This document shows, piece after piece, positions 8,239-16,788 of a stretch of DNA of 64,000 nt (position 1 is its first letter; every line of letters begins with the position of its first letter). The notes under the pieces are model-generated. The model made no database searches. It worked only from the letters and a program-made list of their open reading frames with translations, and was not told where the DNA came from. Made by a program: the position numbers and the translations under genes. The stretch covers positions 186,001 to 250,000 of the forward strand of contig NZ_LBCQ02000008.1 of the NCBI RefSeq assembly GCF_001014615.2, read 5' to 3'. Source of the DNA: Aquamicrobium sp. LC103. Its GTDB lineage: Bacteria; Pseudomonadota; Alphaproteobacteria; Rhizobiales; Rhizobiaceae.

Positions 8239-8862
8239 TCAGCGTTGGCCGCCGCTCTCCGGCGCATTGTAGCGCAGACCATCCATGATCAGCGAAACGA
8301 GCCGACGCGAGCGTTGCTGCCAGTCGGGCCCGTCGGACGCTGAATAAATGCTTGAAAGGGCGTGCAGGACATCGGCACTGTCGGCGTCGGCGCGGATCTT
8401 GCCGGCCTTCACGGCGTTTTCCATAAGCCCGGTGAAGGTGCGCGGCACCAGCCCGGACGTTTCCGCGAAGAGCGGCGACTTGGATTCCAGCAACAGACGC
8501 AGACTGTCGCGCATGCCGCGCTTGGTGGCGATGTAGCCGACGAAACGCTGCATCCATTCGGCGAGCGCCTCGTCCGGCGCCTTTGTCCGAGCCAGCTCTT
8601 CCGCGGCCGCGACGAGGGCCTCGACCTCGTGCCGGTAAACCGCCTCTATAAGTGCCTCGCGGACGGGAAAATGCCGGTAGAGCGTTCCGATGCCGACCCC
8701 GGCCTGCCGTGCGATGGCCTCCAGCGAGGTGTCGACACCGGATTGCGCGAAGGCGGCGGCCGCGACTTCCACCAGACGGTCACGATTACGGCGCGCGTCG
8801 GCGCGCAACGGCCGCGCATCAGTCGTTTTGCGCGCCTGCTGCTTTGTCTGTGATCCCGCCAA
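8239..8862 (-). CDS. TetR family transcriptional repressor
   Basis: About 207 residues. The N-terminal helix-turn-helix is LEAIARQAGVGIGTLYRHFPVREALIEAVY, the standard TetR signature. The C-terminal ligand domain has the SbtR-like ending with LVSLIMDGLRYNAP. No ATG is available. The TTG at 8862 follows GGGGA at six bases and is preferred over TTG at 8880. It is divergent from the aldehyde oxidoreductase operon, and a perfect palindrome (8932-8949) lies between them, so it probably represses that operon and itself. Confidence 0.85.
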   Translation of the reverse strand: MAGSQTKQQARKTTDARPLRADARRNRDRLVEVAAAAFAQSGVDTSLEAIARQAGVGIGTLYRHFPVREALIEAVYRHEVEALVAAAEELARTKAPDEALAEWMQRFVGYIATKRGMRDSLRLLLESKSPLFAETSGLVPRTFTGLMENAVKAGKIRADADSADVLHALSSIYSASDGPDWQQRSRRLVSLIMDGLRYNAPESGGQR

Positions 8863-8931
8863 TCTTTTTCCCCGCCGCAAAAAAATTCGAACGCCGGTCT
8901 TGAACCGGTACCCGACGGCACTATTTCATTT

Positions 8932-8949
8932 AACGGAGGGGCCTCCGTT
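8932..8949. promoter_or_regulatory. TetR-type palindromic operator
   Basis: AACGGAGG-GG-CCTCCGTT is a perfect 8-bp inverted repeat with a two-base spacer in the 215-base gap between the divergent tetR gene and the aldehyde oxidoreductase operon. Size and symmetry fit operators bound by TetR dimers. Confidence 0.65.
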
Positions 8950-9077
8950 TATCATGGGCGTGCCTCCATCTTATCGCACCCGAACGCCGCTCTGTCACCA
9001 TCGGAAACCATGCTCGCATGTCGACGATCGTCGCACCGGCAGATCGGGACGCCTTCGCCTCTTGAGGGAGACCGTAC

Positions 9078-9554
9078 ATGGCGACTCTAAGATCAATGGA
9101 ACTGGAAATAAATGGAAGGCAGCATGCGCTGACGCTCGAGCCGCGCGTGACCCTGCTCGACGCGCTGCGCGAACATCTCGGCCTGACCGGCACCAAGAAG
9201 GGCTGTGACCAAGGTCAGTGCGGTGCCTGCACGGTGCATGTCGACGGGGAACGCGTTCTCGCCTGCCTGACGCTGGCCGTGCAGGCCGAAGGCCGCAAGG
9301 TCACGACGATCGAGGGTCTCGCCCAGGCTGACGGGGCGCTGCATCCGGTGCAGGCGGCCTTCGTGGAAGAAGACGCTTTCCAATGCGGCTATTGCACGCC
9401 CGGGCAGATCATGTCGGCGGTGGCTTGCATCAGGGAAGGCCATGCCGGTTCCGACGAGGAAATCCGCGAATACATGGCCGGCAATCTGTGCCGTTGCGGC
9501 GCCTATCCAAACATCGTTTCGGCCGTCCGCAAGGCGGCGAAGGAGGTCGCATGA
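9078..9554 (+). CDS. aldehyde oxidoreductase, [2Fe-2S] subunit (PaoA-like)
   Basis: 158 residues. The plant-type ferredoxin cluster is bound by C-D-Q-G-Q-C-G-A-C and a following Cys in LACLTLA. The second helical [2Fe-2S] domain has CGYCTPGQ and CRCGAY. This is the small subunit of xanthine-oxidase-family molybdenum hydroxylases. Unlike E. coli PaoA (YagT), no Tat leader is seen, so the enzyme is probably cytosolic. GGGAG lies nine bases before the ATG. It overlaps the FAD subunit by four bases (ATGA). Confidence 0.9.
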   Translation: MATLRSMELEINGRQHALTLEPRVTLLDALREHLGLTGTKKGCDQGQCGACTVHVDGERVLACLTLAVQAEGRKVTTIEGLAQADGALHPVQAAFVEEDAFQCGYCTPGQIMSAVACIREGHAGSDEEIREYMAGNLCRCGAYPNIVSAVRKAAKEVA

Positions 9555-10534
9555 ACGATTTCGGTTATTCCCGCGCGGCGAGCATCGACGAAGCCGTGGC
9601 GCTTGCACGTCAGCCGGGTGCGATGCTGCTTGCCGGCGGCACGACGCTCGTCGATCTTTCGAAATGCGACGTCGCGAGGCCGAACGCATTGGTCGACATC
9701 AGCCGCATTCCCGGTCTGGATGAAGTACGCCTCGATGAGGACAATGCGGCGATCGGAGCACTCGCCACGATGAGCCATGTCGCCGTGCAGGCCGGCATCC
9801 GCGAGAACTTCCCGGCAATCTCGGAATCGCTGTTGCTCGCGGCATCCGCCCAGTTGCGCAACATGGCGACGATCGGGGGCAATCTGATGCAGCGCACGCG
9901 CTGCGTCTATTTCCGCGACCCGGCGGGTTATTCCGCATGCAACAAGCGCGATCCGGGTTCGGGCTGCGCGGCGCTTGGCGGCATCGCCCACGATCACGCG
10001 GTGCTGGGCGCAAGCGACGCTTGCATCGCCGTCTATCCCGGCGATCTCGCCGTGGCCCTGACGGCGTTGGAAGCGGTGGTGCGCACCAATCTCCGCGAGA
10101 TTCAAATCCGTGACTTCTTCGTCGAGCCGGGTGATACGCCGCAGCGGGAGACGGTGCTCGAGCCCGGCGAGATGATCACCGAAATCATCGTTCCGCGGTC
10201 ACCCTTGTCGGCAAATTCCACCTACCTCAAGGTTCGCGAGCGCAAGTCCTATGAGTTCGCGTCGGCCAGCGCCGCTGTCGGGCTGGCGTTCGAAGCCGAC
10301 GGCCGGACGATCCGCGACATTCACGTGGCGCTCGGCGGCCTTGCGACAAAGCCCTGGCGCGCGCTGGCGGTGGAAGAAGCGCTGCGCGGCAAGATTATCG
10401 ACGAGCAGGCCATTCGCGATGTCAGTCGCCTGGCCGTCGAAGGCGCGGTGGCGCAGGGCGCCAACGCGTACAAGATCGAACTCGCCCCCCGCGTCGTCGC
10501 ACGCGCGATTCTCAAGGTTGGAGGAATCCAATGA
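9551..10534 (+). CDS. aldehyde oxidoreductase, FAD-binding subunit (PaoB-like)
   Basis: 327 residues of the CO-dehydrogenase medium-chain flavoprotein family. FAD contacts are LLAGGTTLVDL near residue 31 and the ATIGGNLMQRTRC segment. Distinctively, it carries RCVYFRDPAGYSACNKRDP followed by GSGCAA, the cysteine-bearing insertion that binds an extra [4Fe-4S] cluster in E. coli PaoB (YagS). This sets it apart from ordinary xanthine dehydrogenase subunits. It starts in the stop codon of the 2Fe-2S subunit and overlaps the molybdenum subunit by four bases, so the three are tightly coupled. Confidence 0.9.
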   Translation: MNDFGYSRAASIDEAVALARQPGAMLLAGGTTLVDLSKCDVARPNALVDISRIPGLDEVRLDEDNAAIGALATMSHVAVQAGIRENFPAISESLLLAASAQLRNMATIGGNLMQRTRCVYFRDPAGYSACNKRDPGSGCAALGGIAHDHAVLGASDACIAVYPGDLAVALTALEAVVRTNLREIQIRDFFVEPGDTPQRETVLEPGEMITEIIVPRSPLSANSTYLKVRERKSYEFASASAAVGLAFEADGRTIRDIHVALGGLATKPWRALAVEEALRGKIIDEQAIRDVSRLAVEGAVAQGANAYKIELAPRVVARAILKVGGIQ

Positions 10535-12822
10535 GCCTAACCGAACTGAACACCAAGCGCGGCGACGCCACCGACGGCGCCGGCCCTCTCGGCAACGCGC
10601 TCAGCCGCGCCGACGGGCCGGCCAAGGTAAAGGGCCAGGCAACCTACGCGCTGGAGCATAAGGTGGATGACGCACTCCACTGCGTCATCGTGCAATCGAC
10701 GGTCGGCGCCGGTCGCGTCGTCTCGGTCGACCGCGCCGCCGCCGAGGCAAGCCCCGGCGTTCACCTGGTCCTCGACTCGACGAACAGCCTCAAACTACGC
10801 CCGCAGCCCGATTTCTTCGGCAACTGGCCGACCGGAGAAGAATACACTCCCTTTGCTAGCGACATCACCCATAACGGCCAGCTCGTCGCCGCGGTCGTCG
10901 CGGACACGCTGGAGGAGGCGCGGGCGGCTGCGCGGCTCGTGCGCGTGGAGTTCGAAGCCGCGACGGTCGTCGCGACGCGGGATGACCCTTCCGCCGGCCC
11001 CGGCAATCCGGTTCCCATGGACAAGGACTGGGGTGACCCCGACGCCGCGCTCGCCGCCGCCGAGGTGGTGATCGAAGCGACTTATGAAACGCCCCGCGAG
11101 TACAATCTTCCGATCGAGCCGCATGGTCTCATCGCGCATTGGGAGGCCGACGACCGCCTTACGGTCTACGAGCCGAGCCAGTGGATCGACGGCATGGCCA
11201 ACAACTATGCCGCCTGGTTCGGCGTGCCTTTCGAGAACGTGCGCGTGGTTTCGCCCTTCATCGGCGGCGGCTTCGGTTCGAAGGCGCAGGCGCTGCCCCA
11301 TTCGGCCGCGGCGGCGATCGCCGCCCGGATGCTGCGGCGGCCGGTGAAGCTTGCCGTCACGCGACCCCAGACCTTCACCGCCTATGGCGGCCGCCCGGCG
11401 ACGTGGCAGCAACTGAGGATCGGCGCGACCAGGGACGGCAAGCTGCTGGCGATCGACCATGACGGCGCGAACGAGACGGCGGCGGACGGCACCTTTGTCG
11501 AAACGCTCGGCGTTGTCACCTCGATGATGTACGACGTGGCGAATTTCCGCTCGCGTCAGCGTATCGTGCCTGTGAACACCGTTTTGCCCGGCGCTTTCAG
11601 GGCTCCGGGCAAGAATCCGAGCGCGTTCGCGCTGGAAAGCGCGATGGACGAGCTTGCCGTGGAACTCGGCATCGACCCGGTCGAGTTGCGCCGTCGCAAC
11701 GAGCCCGAGGTCGATCCGGAAACGGGCAAGCCGTGGTCGTCGCGGCGTCTGCTCGATGCCTATGCGGCCGCGTCGGAGGCCTTCGGCTGGTCTCGGCGCG
11801 ACCCGCGTCCGGGCTCGATGCGCGATGGGCACGAGCTGATCGGCTGGGGCATGGCCGTCGGTACCCATCCCGTCTATTCGAGCCCCGGGGAGGCCACGGT
11901 GAGAATACTCGCCGACGGCAGCGTCGAAGTGCTGTCGAGCGCGATCGACATGGGGACCGGCACCTATACGATCCTGGCGCAGGCTGCCGCCGACGCGCTC
12001 GGCGTGAGGGCGGAACGCGTAACGGTAAGGCTCGGCGACTCGCGCCTGCCGCGCGCTCCGGTGGCCGGCGGCTCGCAGCTTGCCAATCTGATGATGGCGG
12101 CCGTGCACAAGACCGCGCTTGCCGCGCGCGACGAGCTCATCGCGCTTGGCCTCAACCATCCGGGTTCTCCGTTGCGCGACCGGGCGAACACGCTCTTCAT
12201 TTCCGAAGGGCGGATATCGACACCGCGCGGGGAGGGGCTCGCCGTCGAGGAGCTGATGACCGCCACGGGGCGCGAGATCATCGAACTGAGCCGGGACACG
12301 CTGCCGGAAGCCGATCGCTCGAGCGACGACCGGCTGAAGCTCTTCACCACGGTGGCCGGCATGGAGCGGGGCACGAACATCCCGGTCTCGCGCCATTCAT
12401 TCTGCGCTCATTTCGTGGAGGTGCGGGTGGACGAGGATTTCGGCACGGTCCGCGTCTCGCGTGTCGTCACGGCGCTCGATGCAGGGCGTCTCTACAATCC
12501 GAAACTCGCTGACAGCCAGTTCAAGGGCGGCATCGTCATGGGCATCGGCATGGCGCTCCTGGAGGAGGGCGTCACCGACCCCCGCAATGGGCGCATCCTC
12601 AGTGCCAACCTTGCCGACTACAGGATCGCCACCAATGCGGACGTGCCGCATATCGAGACGATCTCGGTCGGCAAGCCCGACTACGATGCGACGCCGCTCG
12701 GTGGCAAGGCAGTGGGCGAACTCGCCATCGTAGGCATGGCGCCCGCGATTGCGAACGCCGTCTTTCACGCAACGGGAAAGCGCATCCGCCGCCTGCCGAT
12801 CAGGCTTTCGAACCTCATCTGA
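10531..12822 (+). CDS. aldehyde oxidoreductase, molybdenum cofactor-binding subunit (PaoC-like)
   Basis: 763 residues of the xanthine dehydrogenase large-subunit family. Cofactor-binding segments include SPFIGGGFGSKAQ and LPGAFRAPGKNP. The active-site glutamate is in GGKAVGELAIVGMAP, at about residue 730. It should oxidise aldehydes to carboxylic acids with electrons passing through the two partner subunits. The enzyme normally needs an XdhC/PaoD-type maturation factor carrying molybdopterin cytosine dinucleotide; none is encoded in this window. Substrate is likely aromatic or aliphatic aldehydes by family. Confidence 0.91.
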   Translation: MSLTELNTKRGDATDGAGPLGNALSRADGPAKVKGQATYALEHKVDDALHCVIVQSTVGAGRVVSVDRAAAEASPGVHLVLDSTNSLKLRPQPDFFGNWPTGEEYTPFASDITHNGQLVAAVVADTLEEARAAARLVRVEFEAATVVATRDDPSAGPGNPVPMDKDWGDPDAALAAAEVVIEATYETPREYNLPIEPHGLIAHWEADDRLTVYEPSQWIDGMANNYAAWFGVPFENVRVVSPFIGGGFGSKAQALPHSAAAAIAARMLRRPVKLAVTRPQTFTAYGGRPATWQQLRIGATRDGKLLAIDHDGANETAADGTFVETLGVVTSMMYDVANFRSRQRIVPVNTVLPGAFRAPGKNPSAFALESAMDELAVELGIDPVELRRRNEPEVDPETGKPWSSRRLLDAYAAASEAFGWSRRDPRPGSMRDGHELIGWGMAVGTHPVYSSPGEATVRILADGSVEVLSSAIDMGTGTYTILAQAAADALGVRAERVTVRLGDSRLPRAPVAGGSQLANLMMAAVHKTALAARDELIALGLNHPGSPLRDRANTLFISEGRISTPRGEGLAVEELMTATGREIIELSRDTLPEADRSSDDRLKLFTTVAGMERGTNIPVSRHSFCAHFVEVRVDEDFGTVRVSRVVTALDAGRLYNPKLADSQFKGGIVMGIGMALLEEGVTDPRNGRILSANLADYRIATNADVPHIETISVGKPDYDATPLGGKAVGELAIVGMAPAIANAVFHATGKRIRRLPIRLSNLI

Positions 12823-12895
12823 GGTTCGAAGCCATAGCACCGGGCCTGCTTTCGTGACGATGCGGGCAATTAGCAGGGAGGCGGATTGCTGATTG

Positions 12896-12922
12896 GCAAC
12901 CGGCGCGTCGTGCGCCGGTTGC
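12896..12922 (+). terminator. strong hairpin after the aldehyde oxidoreductase operon
   Basis: GCAACCGGCGC (12896-12906), loop GTCGT and GCGCCGGTTGC (12912-12922) form a perfect 11-bp stem 74 bases after the molybdenum-subunit stop. There is no T run, so it may stop transcription imperfectly or mainly protect the 3' end. Confidence 0.55.
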
Positions 12923-12945
12923 GGTCATTCGACCATGTAATATGG

Positions 12946-12980
12946 TTGACATGTCTCTCCAATTAGTACAATCGTACAAT
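12946..12980 (+). promoter_or_regulatory. promoter region with GTACAAT tandem repeat before the second tetR gene
   Basis: TTGACA at 12946-12951 is followed after 15 bases by TACAAT (12967-12972). The heptamer GTACAAT is repeated with an 8-base period (12966-12972 and 12974-12980). Two GTAC palindromes therefore flank AATC symmetrically. It is a plausible sigma-70 promoter overlapped by an autoregulatory TetR site. Confidence 0.4.
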
Positions 12981-13009
12981 AAATTTGGTCGATTGATAGG
13001 GAGGTCCAT

Positions 13010-13666
13010 GTGCGAGGCGACGTGCGACAGCGGCTGTTGGAGACGGCCGCAACGTTGTTCTCGCGCAACGGCTACAATGCCGTCTCCATGCGCGACATCG
13101 CCAAGGCCGCCGACGCCAATGTCGGGAGCCTGACCTATCACTTCGGGTCAAAGGCCAATCTTCTGCGTGAAATCTACGAAACGCGTGCCGCGCCGATGAA
13201 CGCCCGCCGTCTCGAATTGCTCGGCGAGGCGCGTCGGATTCACGATCGGAGCGAGAGGCTGCGCGCCATTCTGCGCGCCTATGTCGTGCCGGCATTCTCG
13301 TCCTCCAATGGTGGTGACGGCGGCGGCGCCGAGTTCACGCGCATGCGGGCGATCCTGTCGGCCGAAGGCAACGAGGATGCGCGTTCGATCATCGCGCTCG
13401 CCTTTGACGCCACAAGCCGCGCCTTCATCGAGGCAATCGCGGAATGCGTGCCCGGAGCCGCGCCGGAAGGCCTGATCTGGCGCAGCCAGTTTCTGCTCGG
13501 CTCGCTCTACTACGCCTTGATCAATCCGGATCGTGTCAGCCGTCTGTCGGACGGTCAGGTGAACGGTCATGACCACGAGCAGGCGATCGAGCAGATCGTC
13601 GAGGCAAGTCACGCGAGCTTTCTCGCGCTTGCCGCACAGGTGAGAACGCAGACGGAAACAGCCTGA
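13010..13666 (+). CDS. TetR family transcriptional regulator
   Basis: 218 residues. The DNA-binding domain is at residues 5-50, with MRDIAKAADANVGSLTYHFGSKANLLREIY. The C-terminal half resembles the domain of RutR/CecR-like TetR regulators (AFIEAIAECVPG...WRSQFLLGSLYYAL). The start is GTG at 13010, with GGGAGG just upstream; an overlapping ATG two bases earlier is in the wrong frame. It lies 46 bases before the TAXI-TRAP transporter, so it probably controls that operon and responds to its substrate or a breakdown product. Confidence 0.85.
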   Translation: MRGDVRQRLLETAATLFSRNGYNAVSMRDIAKAADANVGSLTYHFGSKANLLREIYETRAAPMNARRLELLGEARRIHDRSERLRAILRAYVVPAFSSSNGGDGGGAEFTRMRAILSAEGNEDARSIIALAFDATSRAFIEAIAECVPGAAPEGLIWRSQFLLGSLYYALINPDRVSRLSDGQVNGHDHEQAIEQIVEASHASFLALAAQVRTQTETA

Positions 13667-13712
13667 CAATCCGTCTCGCCTTTTAACGATTATCCCAGGG
13701 AGGACAGGGGGA

Positions 13713-14642
13713 ATGAAACTTTTCAAATCGATGATCGCGATGGGCGTCGCGCTGAGTTTCGCAAGCTCGGCAATCGCGACCGAGCGCGTGTCGATCGGGA
13801 CGGGCGGCACCGGCGGCCTTTTCTACGTCATTGGTGCCGGTATGGCTGAAATTCTCAATCAGCATATGCCCGACACGACGGCGCGGGCGGAGGTGACGGG
13901 GGCTTCGGTCGAAAATCTCCGCCGCGTGGCGGCCGGTCAGATGACGTTCGGTTTCTCGTCTTCCTCGACCCTCTACGAAGCCACGGCCGCGGAAGGACCG
14001 TTTCAGGAAGCGCTCGATGTCGCGGCGATCGCCTATCTCTATCCCGCCGTGCTGCAGATCGCGACCGTGTCAGGCACAGGCGTGGAGAAGATGGAGGATC
14101 TGGCCGGCAAGCGCATCAATCTCGGGCCGCCAGGGTCGAACTCGGCCATCCTCGTTCAACGCCTGATGGAGGCATATGGCGTTTTCGATCCCGCCAACGC
14201 CCAGTTCCTCTCCTATACGGAAGGGGCGACGGCTCTGATAAACGGCGTGATCGAGGCGACCGTCGTCCTTGCCGGCGCTCCGACCGCAGCACTCATCGAT
14301 CTCGGCGCCCAACGGGACATGAAGCTCATCTCCATCGACGCGGACAAGGTCGAAGCGTTGATCGAGAAGTATCCGTTCTATCAGCTCTACGAGATCGAGG
14401 CGGGCACCTATACCAATCAGGACGACATGGTTCTGGCGATCAACGATCCGGCGACGATCTTCACGAGCACCGACGCTCCGGAGGAGACGATCTACCAGAT
14501 CACCAGGGCCTTGTTCGACAACCTCGACAGGCTCGGCGAGGTGCATCCGCAGGCACGCGCGATATCGGTGGAGACGGCGACCAACACGCCCGTCACGCTC
14601 CATCCAGGCGCGCGCCGCTACTTCGACGCGCGCGGCGAGTAA
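13713..14642 (+). CDS. TAXI family TRAP transporter solute-binding protein
   Basis: 309 residues with a Sec signal peptide ending near A-I-A-T. The mature start RVSIGTGGTGGLFYVIGAGMAEIL is the hallmark of TAXI (TRAP-associated extracytoplasmic immunogenic) receptors. They deliver dicarboxylates, glutamate or other organic acids to a fused TRAP permease using an ion gradient. A good AGGAGG-like site (GGGAGGACAGGGGG) precedes the ATG. The permease lies 172 bases downstream, after a region of strong RNA hairpins. Confidence 0.93.
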   Translation: MKLFKSMIAMGVALSFASSAIATERVSIGTGGTGGLFYVIGAGMAEILNQHMPDTTARAEVTGASVENLRRVAAGQMTFGFSSSSTLYEATAAEGPFQEALDVAAIAYLYPAVLQIATVSGTGVEKMEDLAGKRINLGPPGSNSAILVQRLMEAYGVFDPANAQFLSYTEGATALINGVIEATVVLAGAPTAALIDLGAQRDMKLISIDADKVEALIEKYPFYQLYEIEAGTYTNQDDMVLAINDPATIFTSTDAPEETIYQITRALFDNLDRLGEVHPQARAISVETATNTPVTLHPGARRYFDARGE

Positions 14643-14658
14643 GCGCCGGTATCGACGG

Positions 14659-14757
14659 TTCGGCTTCCGGGCCGAACTGCCTCATTCGAATTGCACGCCA
14701 TGACCGGGTCGCAGCGTCGTTCAGGCGCTTCGCCCCGACGCCGAAGGCATGGCGTGC
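14659..14757 (+). other. intercistronic hairpins between TAXI receptor and TRAP permease
   Basis: Two structures follow the receptor stop. The first is GTTCGGC/GCCGAAC (14659-14665 with 14672-14678). The second is nested: GCACGCCATG (14693-14702) pairs with CATGGCGTGC (14748-14757), GCGTCG (14714-14719) with CGACGC (14736-14741), and GGCG with CGCC around a three-base loop. Such elements between a binding protein and its permease usually set unequal expression by stabilising the upstream mRNA or partly ending transcription. Confidence 0.6.
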
Positions 14758-14814
14758 GGCTTTGCCATCAAAAGACAGCGCCGCCGCAAAACGAGCCGCG
14801 CGAAGCGAGGACAG

Positions 14815-16752
14815 ATGTCGCCAGCATTGGACGAATTGCGCCTGCCCGGGAGCGGCGCGGGAAACCGGGAGGTGACAACCGTGTCGCTTCTCTATGCGGC
14901 GTTGGCGCTGGTCGCCACCGCGCTCGTCATATATGGCGCATTCTTCGGTGCCATCACCGCGCTTCTCCTGCGCTCCCTGTTCTTCTCCGCGGTGGCGTCG
15001 GCGGGGCTGATGGCGGCCGCGCTCAAATTGCGGTCGCCCGTGTTGCGCGCTGTCCTCTATGGCCTCGCGCTGTTCGCGCTTCTGCCCGGACCTTATCTCT
15101 ATCACTCCTATCTCGACATCATCATGCGCGGGGCGATCGCGACGCAGTTCGACGAGATCATGTTTCTCGGCGTGCTGCTCGTCGTGCTCGTGCTGGTGCG
15201 GCGCTATCTGGGCTGGTCGCTCCTGCTCCTGTCGCTGATCGCGCTTGTCTACGCCTATTACGGCTACCTGATCCCCGGGAAATACGGCCATGGCGGCTAT
15301 GACATTTCCCGCCTGGCCTCCACGCTCTTCCTTTCCACCGAAGGCTTCTACGGCGTGCCGATGGGCGTTGCGGTCGAGTACATCTTCCTGTTCGCGCTCC
15401 TGGGCACGGTGCTGATGAAGATGGGTACGGGAGAGGTGTTCGTCGATATCGCGCGCGGCCTCACCGGGCGTGTGCAAGGCGGGGCAGGGCTGTCGGCGAC
15501 GCTTGCAAGCGCCATGCTCGGCACGATCAACGGCAGCGCCGTCGCCAATGTGGTGACGACGGGTACGTTCACGATCCCGTTGATGCGGCGCACCGGCTTT
15601 TCGGCGAAGACGGCCGGCGCGATCGAGGCGGCTTCCTCCTCGGCCGGACAGATACTGCCTCCGATCATGGGCGCCGCGGCGTTCCTCATGGCCGAGATCG
15701 TCGGGGTGCCCTACGCCCAGATCGCGCTTGCCGGGCTGGTGCCGGGCCTTCTCTACGTTCTGGCTTTGATGATCTCGGTGCGTCTGGAGGCCGGGCGGCT
15801 CAATCTCGATCGCGACACATCGGGCGGGTTGCGCTTTCTTGGCGAGACGCTCAAGGCGCGAGGCTATCTGCTCCTGCCGCTCATCGGCCTCATCGGCCTG
15901 ATGATTGCCGGCATGACGCCCACGCGCGCGGCGGTCTACTGCCTCGTATTCGCGCTGCTGCTGAGCCCGTGGCGCAAGGAGACACGTGTCAATCTCGTGG
16001 ACCTGGTCGCGATCTGCCGCTCGACGATGCTCTCGGTCATGCCGATCGTGGCGGCGGTCGCCGCCGCCGGCGTCGTCATCGGCGTGCTGAACCTCACCGG
16101 CATGGGCCTGATGGTGTCCAGTCTCATCATCGAGGTAGGTGGCACCAATCTCTGGCTGGTGCTTGTCCTGACAGCTCTGGCGGCTTTCGTGCTGGGTATG
16201 GGGCTGCCGACATCGGCGGCCTATCTGCTGCTTGCCGTGCTGGTGGCGCCTGCATTGATCCGGCTCGGTATCGACCCGATCGTCGCGCACATGTTCATCT
16301 TCTACTTCGGGCTGGTTTCAGCGATCACCCCTCCCGTGGCGCTCGCCGCCTACGCGGCGGCCAGCATATCGGGCGCGGATGCGAATGCCACTGCGGTGGA
16401 ATCGATCCGCCTCGGCTTCGTCAAGCTCCTCGTGCCGTTCCTTTTCGTGACGATGCCCGGCCTGCTCATGCGCGATGGCGCGTTGCAGATCTGGCTTGCC
16501 ATCCCGATTGCGACAGTGGGACTGGCGGGCCTGTCGGTCGCCTTTGCGGGTTGGTTCGTGCGACCGATGAGCTGGATCGACCGCGCCGCGTTCGCGCTCG
16601 GCTCCATCCTCGTCCTGTGGCCTGCACCGGTCGATGCCTTCGACATCGTCACGCTGGCGGCGCGGCTCGGCGGGCTTGCCATCCTGGTCATTTGCACCGT
16701 GCGTCTGATGGCCGGCGGCTACCAGGCGGCCCCGGAAGCCGCACGATCCTGA
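14815..16752 (+). CDS. TRAP transporter fused permease (4TM/12TM, TAXI type)
   Basis: About 645 residues, almost entirely membrane helices. It combines the DctQ-like small subunit and the DctM-like large subunit, as is normal for TAXI systems. Conserved DctM segments include GTINGSAVANVVTTGTFTIPLM, ASSSAGQILPPIMGAAAFLMAE and GMGLPTSAAYLLLAVLVAPAL. It couples proton or sodium entry to organic acid import. I chose the ATG at 14815, which has GAGG eight bases upstream; an in-frame start at 14749 falls inside the hairpin and adds an Arg/Lys-rich stretch. Confidence 0.92.
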   Translation: MSPALDELRLPGSGAGNREVTTVSLLYAALALVATALVIYGAFFGAITALLLRSLFFSAVASAGLMAAALKLRSPVLRAVLYGLALFALLPGPYLYHSYLDIIMRGAIATQFDEIMFLGVLLVVLVLVRRYLGWSLLLLSLIALVYAYYGYLIPGKYGHGGYDISRLASTLFLSTEGFYGVPMGVAVEYIFLFALLGTVLMKMGTGEVFVDIARGLTGRVQGGAGLSATLASAMLGTINGSAVANVVTTGTFTIPLMRRTGFSAKTAGAIEAASSSAGQILPPIMGAAAFLMAEIVGVPYAQIALAGLVPGLLYVLALMISVRLEAGRLNLDRDTSGGLRFLGETLKARGYLLLPLIGLIGLMIAGMTPTRAAVYCLVFALLLSPWRKETRVNLVDLVAICRSTMLSVMPIVAAVAAAGVVIGVLNLTGMGLMVSSLIIEVGGTNLWLVLVLTALAAFVLGMGLPTSAAYLLLAVLVAPALIRLGIDPIVAHMFIFYFGLVSAITPPVALAAYAAASISGADANATAVESIRLGFVKLLVPFLFVTMPGLLMRDGALQIWLAIPIATVGLAGLSVAFAGWFVRPMSWIDRAAFALGSILVLWPAPVDAFDIVTLAARLGGLAILVICTVRLMAGGYQAAPEAARS

Positions 16753-16788
16753 AAACCTCCAATGCCGATCCATTCTCAAGGAAATTCA

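Noticed and set aside
10795-12396. 533-codon minus-strand frame inside the molybdenum subunit gene
   Set aside because: Shadow of the conserved oxidoreductase reading frame; no family resemblance and biased composition.
14593-16290. 565-codon open frame on the minus strand opposite the TRAP permease
   Set aside because: It is antisense to a clearly conserved membrane protein, extremely rich in Arg, His, Gln and Glu, and matches no family. Long antisense frames are expected at this GC content.
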